Below, one piece after another: positions 17,507-26,984 of a stretch of 64,000 nucleotides of DNA (its first letter is position 1; each line of letters begins with the position of its first letter). The notes below the pieces were generated by a model, which saw only the letters and a program-made list of their open reading frames with translations, was not told where the DNA came from and did not search any database. This DNA comes from Deltaproteobacteria bacterium (GTDB lineage: Bacteria; Bdellovibrionota; Bdellovibrionia; Bdellovibrionales; Bdellovibrionaceae), in contig JAFLCC010000005.1 in NCBI GenBank assembly GCA_017302835.1, forward strand, positions 186,001-250,000, read 5' to 3'. A program made the position numbers and the translations under genes.

Positions 17507-20500
17507 ATGAGCTGGAACGTCGTGTCTATTAATAAATTGATTCCTAGCAAGGTGATTCCACTATTCAGTTTAACTGTGTCTATTCTATTTTTAAATGGAT
17601 GCACGGTTGGAGAGCCCGAGGTCTCGAGTTTAACGAGTTTGAGTGGGATTACTTTTAGTTCCGATAAAAAATCCTCTGAAGCTTATAGTATTGTGACAAG
17701 CCCTCAGTGTTCTTCAGAGCTTTCTATTTCTGGAAGCTGTGATAAACGGCTGAGCCAATTAGAGTTTTCAATTGACGAGGAAGTGACCTGGGCCCGAGTT
17801 ACAGGATATAACTCTGCAAGCGATGGAGATTGTAGTGATGGTAAATTCACTTTGTATTTTCAAAATATCTGCTCGACTTTCAATGTCTCAACGGATGCCA
17901 ATGTTAACAAAAAAGTATTTTTACGAGGTGATCGCAAGCTCCCACAAAACACCACAAGCCAAGCAACCATTTCGTTTAATTCCAAAGTTATTGAAAAGCC
18001 AAAGTTGAGCATCACTCCGCCGGTTCCCCTAGGTGAAGGGGCTAACTTTTCCTTCCAAGTCACTCTTGATAAAGCCTCCACTGAAGTCATCACCGTTGAT
18101 TACTCAACAACACTCGTATCTGCAACGGCCTTCGATATACCCCTACCGCCAAGTGGGAGTTTATCCTTTGCCGCTGGGGAAACTTCGAAAACCGTTTTAG
18201 TACCAACGGCAGATAACACGATAGTTTGTGAAGCTGATAAAGTTTTTTTCGTGAATTTAACGAACCCATCGAGCGGCGCCACCCTAGCGACTTCCCAAGC
18301 ACAAGGAACCATCGTAGATTTAGACCGTCCCACCCTAAGCACTATTGATATGAATGGAGTAACGGCTGGTGATGCCTCAGTTACCGAAGGAGCTGTGGGT
18401 TTAATAAGAGTTCAACTTTCCCAAGTTTGTCCCACTCACGATATTAGTTTTCGCTGGTCAACCAGTGATGGCACCGCAACAGTTGCAGATGGTGATTACA
18501 CACCTCAGAGTAATATTTTAACGATGATTCCGATGGGATCTTCGAGCGTCGATCTTTCCATCCCAACAACAAATGACAGTAAATTTGAAATCGATGAAGA
18601 TCTGATGGTGACCCTGATGAGCCCAATAGAAGCTTCCATCTTGGTAGGAACTGGAGTTTTACAAATTGTGAACGATGATCTAAGGCCAACAATAAGTATT
18701 CTTGGTGGAGTGGTGATGGAAGGGGATCCCAGCCAGTTCACAGTTTCTTTATCCAGTCCTTCCACTGAAGCAATCTCCATTTTATATACCTTTAACCATG
18801 TAACGACGACGGACGCTGATTTTGCCGCCGCTCCTGGCGGAGGAAGTCTTAGTTTTGCTCCAGGAGAAACAAGTAAGGTCATCACCTTTATGACCAATGA
18901 TGACTCCCTTCCCGAAGTTCAAGAGAAATTCTTTGTGCAATTAGGTAGTGCCGTTAATGCGACAATCTTCGGGGCAGGTCAAGCCTATGGCAATATCATC
19001 GACAATGATCCCATCCCGAGTATCACCTTATTACCTCCTACAACTTCACCCAGTGTTTTTAACAGTATTGTGGTTCAAATCGGTGGGGTCTCGTCAGGTG
19101 ATTCCGTAAGTTTGTTTACCGATGATTGTGTTTCTCAAATTGGCTCAGCTGTCGTAGCGGGTGGAGCGACTGTGGATATTCCTTTAACTATGCCCTCATC
19201 CGGAATTTATACCTTCAAAGCTAAGCTGAGTGGGGCGGATAGCGCTTCCTCACCCTGCTCGACGGTGAGTTTGAATTATGAGTATCGAATGCCAGTGGTC
19301 GTTCCAACCTACACGAATGCACCTGATTGGAACGACTATGTTCAATATCCAGTTGCGGGATCAAGATCCTATAGGCAGCCTCCAGGGGCTGATCCCTGCA
19401 TTGGAACCGAGCTTGGATATTACAACGAGCATGATGGCTGCATTCATGGTGGTGAATTAAGAAAATTTAAATTATGGGGTGTTTTTTCCTGTGTCAATGT
19501 CACCATGATTACAGAAGCCTTAGGTGTTTTTGAATGGGTCTGCGAAATAGAGGACTCCGTAGCAACCCTTTTTACGAAGGGATTTAAGAATGGCAAGGGG
19601 CTGAAAGATTTAATTGATTTTAGCGCATCTCCTCCGGCTTGGAAAAACAATCACCTTGTTGTAATTATAGGTGGTTCATCTATTTCAACTCCCAGCTCCG
19701 GGAGTGATTCTCTTTGGTGGGGAAATCCGATTGCCAATCTGCATACAGCGCCATTTGATAATTCAGCAAGTACGACGGTCAAAAAACTAAACACTTCGGG
19801 AACTATTTATGCCGTTCCTATTGCAGATTTGGTAACTTACGGTTATCAAATTGATGCGGATAAGATCGCTGTTGTGACTGATAGCACGACGAAGATCAAA
19901 GTCTTCCGGCCTTCTTCAGTTGCAAATAATTTTTCAGAATACGATGGAACTATTGATAACACTCTAAATATGCATGCTGTATTATCAGGTGGTGGAGCAG
20001 GAAAAAAATATATTTGGATTGAAGCCAATATAGATGGAGTGACAGGAGCCGCCTATAAGGCTCATACAGGGATTATGGCCTACATGTGGAAATTTTCTCG
20101 AATACATGAGTCGACAGTGAGTCCTATGGAAACAAGTGCTAGTGGAGACTTTGCTGTGAAGTTAAAAAATTCCGACGCTAATTTGATTTCAGGTTTAAAT
20201 ATTTTTAATATTTTTGCTGGGCTTAGTATGAATGTATCCAATCGTAATACTGTGAGGAATCTCAATATTGCGGATGTTTCTGGGAATTCGGCAGACGCAA
20301 ATTCTTTATTTCTTGATACGGCAACTTTCAATCGATTTTATGACCTTCGAGTGGCCAACCATAAAACAATTAATACAGGTGCGGATGCCATTTTATTAAA
20401 AAAATCTTCCGACAATATATATTCCAGACTCACTGCTATGAATATAAAAGGAAGTGGAAAAGCCATTAATTTAAATGGATTTGGAGGACTCGCAAATCGT

Positions 20501-21454
20501 AATATCTTCTCCCAAGTTTTGACTGCCTTTACCGGTGATACGGGAATAAATATTATGGGTTCCAATGTGAACTCGAATATATTTACTCAGTTAACGATGT
20601 TTAGTAATGTGTCCAATGCCATATTCTTTGCGTCAGGGAATTACAATAACAACAGCGTTATCTCTCTGGTCGCTGGGAATATGGATAAGGCGATTCAGGC
20701 AGAATCCTCAGGCATGTCAGGAAATGGAAATCTTTTTCAAGACTTATACATTGCAAATGGTGGGGCCTTTGCCGCAGATATTTATTCTGGAGGTTTAGGA
20801 GTCTTCAAGAATGGGTACTTTGTTCAAGGAAATTTTTCGAGCTGTGGGTCTTCGAGTTTATGTTCTGGTTCCATTGCGGGCGGAGATCTTACGAATGCCT
20901 TTGTTGGCGCAGTGACTGTGGATGACAGTCTGAATCCACTAGATACTTTTGGATCTATAAATGTCGCTATTACCGATTTTTTTGGTTGGTTTCGATTTGA
21001 CAGCAGGATGAGGGGACTTGGTAGGTCGAACTCAATTTCAACTATAGCGAGCGTGAATCGAGGTTTTATGGCTGCTCTTCCCTATCGAATATGGGATTTC
21101 AGAGCCGCTCATTTTGCTTCTAGCAATATTTATAATACGAGCTATGACGGGGTCTCTCGACCTGCAGCTCCCAGTTTTGATAGTATTTCTCAGTGCAATG
21201 CGGTTTCAGTGGCCTTGAGTCCTTTAGATATTGTGATTGCCGGAGGTAAAACTTTTTTACGAAATGCTATAGAAATTGATGGGGATGGTGTTGGAAATGA
21301 CAATAGCTTGTGTGAGGCCAGTGAAGATTGTATTTATGCTCCCAATATTGGCGCCGATCAAGGTGAGGGCCGCATCAGTTCAGGATTCTGCATCGTCGAT
21401 GATGGCGTAGGTTTAGGACTTGATGGGATTCGAGTTTTTTACTACCTAGACTAA
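17507..21454 (+). CDS. Large Calx-beta lipoprotein with a parallel beta-helix-like C-terminus
   Basis: A 1,315-residue exported protein. The lipobox LNGC puts the acylated cysteine at residue 32. Residues ~165-510 hold three or more Calx-beta modules, each with the pattern SxxEGxxxxFxVxLSxPSxEAIxVxYxT...DFxxxPxGGSLSFAPGETSKxIxxxxxxD...E..E.FFVxLxxP. From ~840 to ~1170 the sequence becomes Asn-rich with repeated hydrophobic/NxxF rungs (NIFSQVLTAF...NIFTQLTMF), as in right-handed parallel beta-helices. Near the C-terminus is an acidic EIDGDGVGNDNSLCEASEDC segment that may bind calcium. A surface or adhesin-like role is inferred only. Its stop is 2 bases from the convergent next gene. Confidence 0.85.
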   Translation: MSWNVVSINKLIPSKVIPLFSLTVSILFLNGCTVGEPEVSSLTSLSGITFSSDKKSSEAYSIVTSPQCSSELSISGSCDKRLSQLEFSIDEEVTWARVTGYNSASDGDCSDGKFTLYFQNICSTFNVSTDANVNKKVFLRGDRKLPQNTTSQATISFNSKVIEKPKLSITPPVPLGEGANFSFQVTLDKASTEVITVDYSTTLVSATAFDIPLPPSGSLSFAAGETSKTVLVPTADNTIVCEADKVFFVNLTNPSSGATLATSQAQGTIVDLDRPTLSTIDMNGVTAGDASVTEGAVGLIRVQLSQVCPTHDISFRWSTSDGTATVADGDYTPQSNILTMIPMGSSSVDLSIPTTNDSKFEIDEDLMVTLMSPIEASILVGTGVLQIVNDDLRPTISILGGVVMEGDPSQFTVSLSSPSTEAISILYTFNHVTTTDADFAAAPGGGSLSFAPGETSKVITFMTNDDSLPEVQEKFFVQLGSAVNATIFGAGQAYGNIIDNDPIPSITLLPPTTSPSVFNSIVVQIGGVSSGDSVSLFTDDCVSQIGSAVVAGGATVDIPLTMPSSGIYTFKAKLSGADSASSPCSTVSLNYEYRMPVVVPTYTNAPDWNDYVQYPVAGSRSYRQPPGADPCIGTELGYYNEHDGCIHGGELRKFKLWGVFSCVNVTMITEALGVFEWVCEIEDSVATLFTKGFKNGKGLKDLIDFSASPPAWKNNHLVVIIGGSSISTPSSGSDSLWWGNPIANLHTAPFDNSASTTVKKLNTSGTIYAVPIADLVTYGYQIDADKIAVVTDSTTKIKVFRPSSVANNFSEYDGTIDNTLNMHAVLSGGGAGKKYIWIEANIDGVTGAAYKAHTGIMAYMWKFSRIHESTVSPMETSASGDFAVKLKNSDANLISGLNIFNIFAGLSMNVSNRNTVRNLNIADVSGNSADANSLFLDTATFNRFYDLRVANHKTINTGADAILLKKSSDNIYSRLTAMNIKGSGKAINLNGFGGLANRNIFSQVLTAFTGDTGINIMGSNVNSNIFTQLTMFSNVSNAIFFASGNYNNNSVISLVAGNMDKAIQAESSGMSGNGNLFQDLYIANGGAFAADIYSGGLGVFKNGYFVQGNFSSCGSSSLCSGSIAGGDLTNAFVGAVTVDDSLNPLDTFGSINVAITDFFGWFRFDSRMRGLGRSNSISTIASVNRGFMAALPYRIWDFRAAHFASSNIYNTSYDGVSRPAAPSFDSISQCNAVSVALSPLDIVIAGGKTFLRNAIEIDGDGVGNDNSLCEASEDCIYAPNIGADQGEGRISSGFCIVDDGVGLGLDGIRVFYYLD

Positions 21455-21456
21455 AT

Positions 21457-23133
21457 TCAAAATCCCCATTCTGCGTAGAGATTTAAATAGGTTCCCGTCA
21501 TGATCACGGAATTGGTATCGCCTTCATTAGCAAAATTTATTTCAGAGTCTCCAGTGTAGGCCTTTGATTTGTAAACAACACGATCTACGCGGTAGGCAAG
21601 GCCTGCAAAGCCAGTTAAATTTTCTTTTAGTTTGTAGGACCCCATAGCTCCGATTTGATAGGTGGCCGATGGAACCAGATCTTTTCCGTTGGGAGTTGAA
21701 AGTTTTAAAAGTGATTCATTCAATTGAAAATTAAATTGAAATCCATATTTATAATTAAAGGAGGTCCAAAACTGAAGGCCTAAAACGGGTCCCAAATGCT
21801 GAACTTTTTTAACAGAGACTTCGGTCAGGTCCAAAGTTGTAGCTTCGGGAGTTTCTTTTATAAAAAGCCCGCTGAAAATTCTCAGTTGAGTTGCTTGGGA
21901 TAGGTACCTACGCCATACCCCATAGGCCTCTATCGAAGAGTAAGTATAAATTTTTTGTTTTAAATTAACACCTCCATGGTCTAGAACCGTCAGAAAACCC
22001 CATTTTGTTTTGGGCATATAACCATAGCCCAGGCGGCCTGTTCCCCCTAAAACACTGTAGGCGACGCGATTTCCTGTTTCTTTGTTATCGCCGGCATAGT
22101 TTAGGGATGAAACCAAATAGGTGGCGATAAAATAATTTTCTTTATCGCGCTCCAGAGCCTTCCTAAGTTTGGCTGTCTCAATGGCTTTCGGGGTCCTTTC
22201 ACCAGCGTAGACTGGAAACTCCATGGTTTGTATGTCAGAACTGGGCCGAAGCTTAGCATTGGCCTTGAGTTTTAATTGAAAGGTGCCGCCAGGATGTTTG
22301 GGATTGATCTCTAAAAAGTTTGATTTATAATTTAAATTTTTTTCTAATAATTCCAAAGATCCATTACTTCTTTTTCTAGAAAGTGAATAAGAAAACAGTT
22401 CCGTCTTTTGCGGTTTTTTCCATTGAATGCGAGTGGCAAATTCGGATTCGGGGATTTCAATTTCAGGACTTTCTAACTTTTTCCCGAGAAGAGAAAATGA
22501 AAATTGATTTTTGACGGGATCACCCAAGTTTTTATCCGCATCCATTGAAGAAACTTGCCAGCGATAGGATTTGGCGACAGGAAGCGATTGTGAGTATTTT
22601 GTGTTGGTCACATCAAAACGGAGCGGTGAAGATTCTTCGTCTTGAAAAATTTCTAATTTATAGGAAGAAGCTCCTTTAACAGGAGTCCAGGAAAAGTTGA
22701 CCGCAAATTTATCTTCTTGCTCCGTTTGTATTTTGTCATCGTTTTTGGGGCTTAAAAGATCAGGGGGAGGTGGACTTAACGTAAAAACAGTGAAGGCGCC
22801 CCATGTTCCTGGGACTCCGCGAATATCTAAAGAGCGAATGCGAAACTGATATTTTCCTGGGGATAAATCGGCATCCCAAGCCGTTTTTTGCATTTGAAAA
22901 AGACCCACTTTTTTGAGGTTGGAGGCATCTAAAATCTGAAAAACTTCAACCTCGTAACTGTGACTTCCCACAACCTCTTCCCATTCAATCGTCAGTTTTT
23001 TAGTCTTATCTTTTACGAACTCAGAAGCAGACTCTTGAGCGAGGCAAAAGGAGCTCGGTAGAAAAGTGAGAAAAGAAATAAGCGGTGGGAATAAAAAAAT
23101 CAGCTTAAAAAAAAATAAAAGGAAAGAGCGCAA
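21457..23133 (-). CDS. Exported fibronectin-like / outer-membrane barrel protein
   Basis: The signal peptide (RSFLLFFFKLIFLFPPLISFL...CLAQES) is followed by at least two fibronectin-III-like domains (LTIEWEEVVGSHSYEVEVFQ; VNFSWTPVKGASSYKLEIFQ). The C-terminal ~200 residues alternate in short amphipathic strands and end in LYAEWGF, with the terminal Phe typical of outer-membrane beta-barrels. The frame is open to TTG 23187, but TTG 23133 has GAGGT five bases before it and places the signal peptide at the very N-terminus, so I choose it. The function is unknown. Its convergent neighbour is the Calx-beta lipoprotein. Confidence 0.7.
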   Translation of the reverse strand: MRSFLLFFFKLIFLFPPLISFLTFLPSSFCLAQESASEFVKDKTKKLTIEWEEVVGSHSYEVEVFQILDASNLKKVGLFQMQKTAWDADLSPGKYQFRIRSLDIRGVPGTWGAFTVFTLSPPPPDLLSPKNDDKIQTEQEDKFAVNFSWTPVKGASSYKLEIFQDEESSPLRFDVTNTKYSQSLPVAKSYRWQVSSMDADKNLGDPVKNQFSFSLLGKKLESPEIEIPESEFATRIQWKKPQKTELFSYSLSRKRSNGSLELLEKNLNYKSNFLEINPKHPGGTFQLKLKANAKLRPSSDIQTMEFPVYAGERTPKAIETAKLRKALERDKENYFIATYLVSSLNYAGDNKETGNRVAYSVLGGTGRLGYGYMPKTKWGFLTVLDHGGVNLKQKIYTYSSIEAYGVWRRYLSQATQLRIFSGLFIKETPEATTLDLTEVSVKKVQHLGPVLGLQFWTSFNYKYGFQFNFQLNESLLKLSTPNGKDLVPSATYQIGAMGSYKLKENLTGFAGLAYRVDRVVYKSKAYTGDSEINFANEGDTNSVIMTGTYLNLYAEWGF

Positions 23134-23287
23134 ATCGACCTCGTCAGTATAAAATATGTGCCATTTTACAAAATTTCGCAACAACAACTATTCTATGAAT
23201 GGGCATTTTCTATAGGGATAAATATCCAGTTATTTTATATTCTGCGAAAGAACGATACAAAGTCATTTAAACTGGATCCTCTTGTAG

Positions 23288-23461
23288 GGCATTTGTTACC
23301 AGCCAATTTCAAAATTTGAAGTTGATTTTTTAGTTTATGATCGTGTTGATGAAATAGTGGCTATCGAGGTAAAATCAATGGCACACCCATCGAAAAAAGA
23401 TTTTAGGGGATTATTCGATTTGAGTCCTAGGCGTAACCCCAGCAGAACGCCAGAATGGTAG
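23288..23461 (+). pseudogene. C-terminal fragment of a DUF4143 ATPase
   Basis: In an otherwise gene-free stretch the plus strand reads YQPISKFEVDFLVYDRVDE and then IVAIEVKSMAHPSKKDFRG before ending at TAG 23459-23461. This is the nuclease-like end of the DUF4143 family (compare EVDFVV...FAFEVKAG in the remnant at 443-1307). There is no start, no ATPase part and an upstream stop at 23285. The last codons run into a dispersed CTAGGCGTAACCCC repeat, so the repeat may mark the break point. Confidence 0.65.
23426..23440 (+). repeat. Dispersed repeat copy, TAGGCGTAACCCC core
   Basis: CCTAGGCGTAACCCC, a copy of the motif also present at 58086-58100 and, inverted, at 24494-24508. It sits at the 3' end of the DUF4143 fragment. 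Confidence 0.5.
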
Positions 23462-23558
23462 AAATTTTGGACGCGTTGATTTCTATTGAATTTTCTGGAA
23501 ACTGAAATTTTAATTAATTTTCCTAAACAATTAATTAAAAGTAAACAGGAAGTTAGAA

Positions 23559-24491
23559 ATGAAGGTTATACTGAAGGTTTCATCAAAAATAGGGATGCTT
23601 TTGCTTGGCCTGGGCTCTGTGGCTGGAGCTCAAAATTTTTTTCCCATGGGTTATCAAGTCCCTGAAAGCTCACTAGAAAAGAATTATTTTGTCTACAGTC
23701 CTGTAAAAGACCTCTTTTTGCCTGCCAAGGCTAAAAAAACCAGTTTAAGGAGTTTGGTTTTTAATCCTTCCAAACAGTATTTTACACTGGTGAATCGGCT
23801 ACAGCAATTTATTAAAATGGAACAAAATGCTAACTTGGTCTCTTGTAATTTTAATGAGTGTTCAAGTAATTTCGAAGCTGTTAATGGTTTTTCAGAACGC
23901 CAGCTAGCGGAAGAGATTGTGAAATCCTCCTATTGCTTTGGAACCGATCCTTTCCTTATCGCTTCCAAGGTCAGACAAGAATCCAGATTTGATGCCAGAG
24001 CCATTTCTCCTACGGGGGCCATCGGATTGACTCAGCTAACTAGGATAGGTTTAGAAGAGCTTCTGGATCAACTTGGACATCGTGGTGAAGCGTATGCCAT
24101 GCTTCCTGCTAAGGGCTATTTTGAATCAGTGATTTCTTGTTACTTAGATCAAGAGAACCGGAGTGTCTTTAGTGATTTTCCGGAAATTTTAACCTACGAA
24201 AATGAAAAGAAAAAGCTGGCGTATGTTGATAACTCCATTGCTGAGCTTAAAACCTGGTTTTCCTATAAAACGGACTCTGATCGACCTGAGAAACAAATGA
24301 GAACTCGAAGACAATTGATACTTGGACAGAGTTTATTAAAAGTTTACTTGGCCTATTCCGATCGGATTTATGCTCATAAAAACAACTTGTTTCTTTATAA
24401 CAATGCTTTGAAGATGTTCAATGGTGACAAAAAAAAAGTTCAATACGCTAAGGAAGTTATTAAAAAGTCAACCTACGTCAGGCCCAATTAG
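23559..24491 (+). CDS. Lytic transglycosylase (SLT domain)
   Basis: An exported peptidoglycan-cleaving enzyme. The signal peptide ends near GSVAGAQNFF. The SLT core reads CFGTDPFLIASKVRQESRFDARAISPTGAIGLTQL, with catalytic Glu141 in RQES and the GAIGLTQL motif. Outside this domain the protein (310 residues) is not recognised. An AGGAAGTT ribosome site precedes ATG. The gene is followed by a large inverted-repeat element and a convergent gene. It could remodel the wall together with the L,D-transpeptidase at 15324-16910; that link is inferred. Confidence 0.85.
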   Translation: MKVILKVSSKIGMLLLGLGSVAGAQNFFPMGYQVPESSLEKNYFVYSPVKDLFLPAKAKKTSLRSLVFNPSKQYFTLVNRLQQFIKMEQNANLVSCNFNECSSNFEAVNGFSERQLAEEIVKSSYCFGTDPFLIASKVRQESRFDARAISPTGAIGLTQLTRIGLEELLDQLGHRGEAYAMLPAKGYFESVISCYLDQENRSVFSDFPEILTYENEKKKLAYVDNSIAELKTWFSYKTDSDRPEKQMRTRRQLILGQSLLKVYLAYSDRIYAHKNNLFLYNNALKMFNGDKKKVQYAKEVIKKSTYVRPN

Positions 24492-24493
24492 CA

Positions 24494-24612
24494 GGGGTTA
24501 CGCCTATGGCTCAACTCTTCGTTCTCGTCGGTCGGAACTCCCTGCGACTTGGCTTGCCAAGCCTCAGTCGCCTCCCTCCTGCGGCCTCGATTTGAGCCAT
24601 AGGTGTGACCCC
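24494..24612. repeat. Large imperfect inverted-repeat element (REP/BIME-like)
   Basis: The outer arms are GGGGTTACGCCTATGGCTCA (24494-24513) and TGAGCCATAGGTGTGACCCC (24593-24612), which pair with two mismatches. Inside is a strong hairpin, GCGACT-T-GGCTTG-C-CAAGCC-TC-AGTCGC, near 24544-24571. The element fills the gap between two convergent genes, so it may also end transcription from both sides. It is clearly more GC-rich than the flanking DNA. The arm motif recurs elsewhere in the window. Confidence 0.75.
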
Positions 24613-24635
24613 TACCCAACAGTGGGTCCATGGCA

Positions 24636-25562
24636 TCATTTATGGTGTTGGAAGAAAAGCTTTTCATCACCAAAATCACTGGCGACAAAACTGCCATCGA
24701 GAACAAGCTTGCCAATAAGTTCTGCATTTCTTTGAGATGGTTGTGAACCCGTGGCGTAAATATCATAGATAAAAATTCCAGGCCTAAGTTGAGCCAGCTG
24801 AGTTCTGAAATCCAAAGTGCTAGTTGCTGGGAAGATCGCAGAAACAGAAGAGCTTGGTTTAAAAATCAAAGTCAAAGGGGCTCGCCAAGGTGTTAGGGGT
24901 TTGCCAAAACGATCAACCTTGGCAAAATGATCTAGTGGCAAATAGGTTGGAGGATTCTGAACAATGGCAAACAAAGCGATCAGGGGATAGAGCAAGGGAT
25001 TTGTCGGCATTGGGATATTGTTGGTAAAGGAGTTGGCAAAAAAATTATTATTTTTTCCCTGTCCATCCAAAGAGTGCATCACATGCAAGTTAACACTAGG
25101 CTGGCCATCAACAAAAATTTTCAAGGCCATTCCTGGAATGATCCCTAAGAGATTGGGATCTCCGGCAATAGATAATCGAGCTAGGCCAAAACCTCCAGTT
25201 TGAAAAATACCCGAATAAGAGTTTCGAGCAGGGATCCATCGTACAGGGGCTACAGTTCCGTAAGTGTGAATTATTTTTTTTCGTCCTTCCGGCATTATAT
25301 CTGAAGCATGATCAAAACTCGTTTTTAAAGTTAAAAAGCTGGTAATGGAATTAAAAATAAGTGGAATCCCAAGGCCTGTTCGGGTGTCTGGAAGTTGTTG
25401 ATATTTTGAAACGACGATGGCATTCCAAAGGTAGGATTGCTTTTGCGAGGCTAATAAATTTTGATAAATAATTTGATTATCAACAGAAAAAGAAGCGGGG
25501 TTATTTGTCGCCAGAGTTAATAGTGAGCTGAATAGGCCCAGAGCCAAAGTTTTAATACCCAT
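24636..25562 (-). CDS. Exported protein, weak catalase-fold resemblance
   Basis: A 308-residue protein with an N-terminal hydrophobic segment (MGIKTLALGLFSSLLTLA), so probably exported. AGGAG lies 7 bases before ATG. The order of blocks IHTYGTVAPVRWIPAR...GIFQTGGFGLARLSIAGDP...GMALKIFVDGQPSVNLHVM recalls the haem-side barrel of catalases (H.KG, ARFS, GFAVKFY). The match is by eye and weak, and I cannot identify a proximal tyrosine motif (RxxxY) with confidence. It may be a haem-binding catalase-like protein or an unrelated family. Confidence 0.6.
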   Translation of the reverse strand: MGIKTLALGLFSSLLTLATNNPASFSVDNQIIYQNLLASQKQSYLWNAIVVSKYQQLPDTRTGLGIPLIFNSITSFLTLKTSFDHASDIMPEGRKKIIHTYGTVAPVRWIPARNSYSGIFQTGGFGLARLSIAGDPNLLGIIPGMALKIFVDGQPSVNLHVMHSLDGQGKNNNFFANSFTNNIPMPTNPLLYPLIALFAIVQNPPTYLPLDHFAKVDRFGKPLTPWRAPLTLIFKPSSSVSAIFPATSTLDFRTQLAQLRPGIFIYDIYATGSQPSQRNAELIGKLVLDGSFVASDFGDEKLFFQHHK

Positions 25563-25709
25563 AAACTATCTCCTTTTTTTCGACACTATGGCTTAGGACG
25601 GAACTTTAGTCTAGAAGAATAAGGGATTTTTCAAGGAATTTAAAATAAATGAATTCATTCATGACAAGATTCATGACTTTAACCATAATCATCGTTGAAG
25701 AGGGTAAAT

Positions 25710-26909
25710 ATGAAAATGAAAATAACTATTATTTTTGGAGCTGTTTTGGGTTTGGCACTCAATTTGTCGTTTATTGCTTGTCAGTCATCACAGACAAAAA
25801 AAACAGACGAGCCCGTAAAGATTGATTATTCTAAAACAGACACTCAGATTCCAGAAACTTGGCCCGAGCAGATGAAGGCTCTTGAAAATAGCTTGATAGA
25901 ACTTTATCCCTTAGTTCTTTCACCACAGGATTTTGGAAAAAAAGATAATCAAAATAAAATTTTATTTCACTTAGAACGATTAAATACCATTTCCAAAAAG
26001 GTGAATCACTCTCCCATGTCCCAGATGAATGATCCAAGTCTTGCTTACATTTCCTTTGATTTCAAAGAGCAAGTAGAACTATCGAAAAATTCTTTTGAAT
26101 CAGGGAATAAAGATTTTGCTAGATTTGAATTGTTGAAAACAACAAATTTTTGTATTGAGTGCCATACCCAATCCAATAATGGACCTAATTTCAGTTCCTC
26201 AAAAATGAAAGAAAACTTTGCTAAATTGGCTATTTTAGATCAGGCAGAAATACTCACTGCTACCAGAAAGTTTGATGAGGCTTTGGCAAAGTACAAAGAG
26301 TTTTTCGAACTCAAGGAAGTAAGTTGGGATTACCAATTCCGCGCGGAAAGCGCTCTTCATAACTCGTTGTCTATACTTGTAAGATATAAAAGGGACGCCA
26401 AAAAAACGAATGAGTTTCTTCTGCAGGCTGCTAAATCGCAGTTTCTTCCTCTCTATCTCAAAAATATCATTCAGGTTTGGTTAGAGGACATTCACACTTG
26501 GAGTTTAGCAAAAGACAAAAAGGTATCTCTAACCACATTGAAAGTATGGATCGAACGAACGATCTCTAGACGTTTTGATTATGGCAGCTTGGGCGGAGAG
26601 ATTTGGAATCAGTTAGCCATTTCTTATTTGCATGAAATGTTAGAGTCTAAACTCGACAGCAAGTCCCAGGCAGAAGTCTTTTGGTATTTGGGAAGCAGTT
26701 ATATCAATTCCTTAACTCATTTTCAAACCTCTTTGGGCGAAAAGTATTTGGAAGCTTGCATTAAGACGGTGCCTCATAGTCCGCAAGCTAAGAAGTGCTA
26801 TGCCAAAATGGAAGAATATTTGTTCGACATGTATTCTGGATCCGCAGGGACTTTTATGCCCCTCACCGAGGACATGAAACTCAAAGAGCTTAAAAAAATG
26901 GCTTATTAG
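25710..26909 (+). CDS. Lipoprotein with a c-type haem site and helical repeats
   Basis: ATG 25710 is chosen over the in-frame TTG 25695 because GAGGG lies 5 bases before it. The signal peptide ends in SFIAC, a plausible lipobox. A haem-binding CIECH occurs at residues 148-152, with a preceding helical region that has the four-helix-like cytochrome look (HLERLNTISKKVN...ARFELLKTTNFCIECH). The rest is alpha-helical with TPR-like character (AILDQAEILTATRKFDEALAKYKEFFEL). Periplasmic electron transfer or a haem-sensing role is possible; no partner gene is beside it. Confidence 0.75.
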   Translation: MKMKITIIFGAVLGLALNLSFIACQSSQTKKTDEPVKIDYSKTDTQIPETWPEQMKALENSLIELYPLVLSPQDFGKKDNQNKILFHLERLNTISKKVNHSPMSQMNDPSLAYISFDFKEQVELSKNSFESGNKDFARFELLKTTNFCIECHTQSNNGPNFSSSKMKENFAKLAILDQAEILTATRKFDEALAKYKEFFELKEVSWDYQFRAESALHNSLSILVRYKRDAKKTNEFLLQAAKSQFLPLYLKNIIQVWLEDIHTWSLAKDKKVSLTTLKVWIERTISRRFDYGSLGGEIWNQLAISYLHEMLESKLDSKSQAEVFWYLGSSYINSLTHFQTSLGEKYLEACIKTVPHSPQAKKCYAKMEEYLFDMYSGSAGTFMPLTEDMKLKELKKMAY

Positions 26910-26933
26910 AGCCTTGTCAGAGTCTCGTTTAAA

Positions 26934-26984
26934 AATGAGTCCTGTTAAATAATGAGTCTTTTTAAATAATGAGTCTTTTTAAAA
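26934..26984 (+). repeat. Three tandem 17-bp repeats
   Basis: AATGAGTCCTGTTAAAT, AATGAGTCTTTTTAAAT and AATGAGTCTTTTTAAAA follow one another without spacer, directly after the haem lipoprotein gene. A partial fourth copy (GAGTCTCGTTTAAA) precedes them. Confidence 0.85.
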
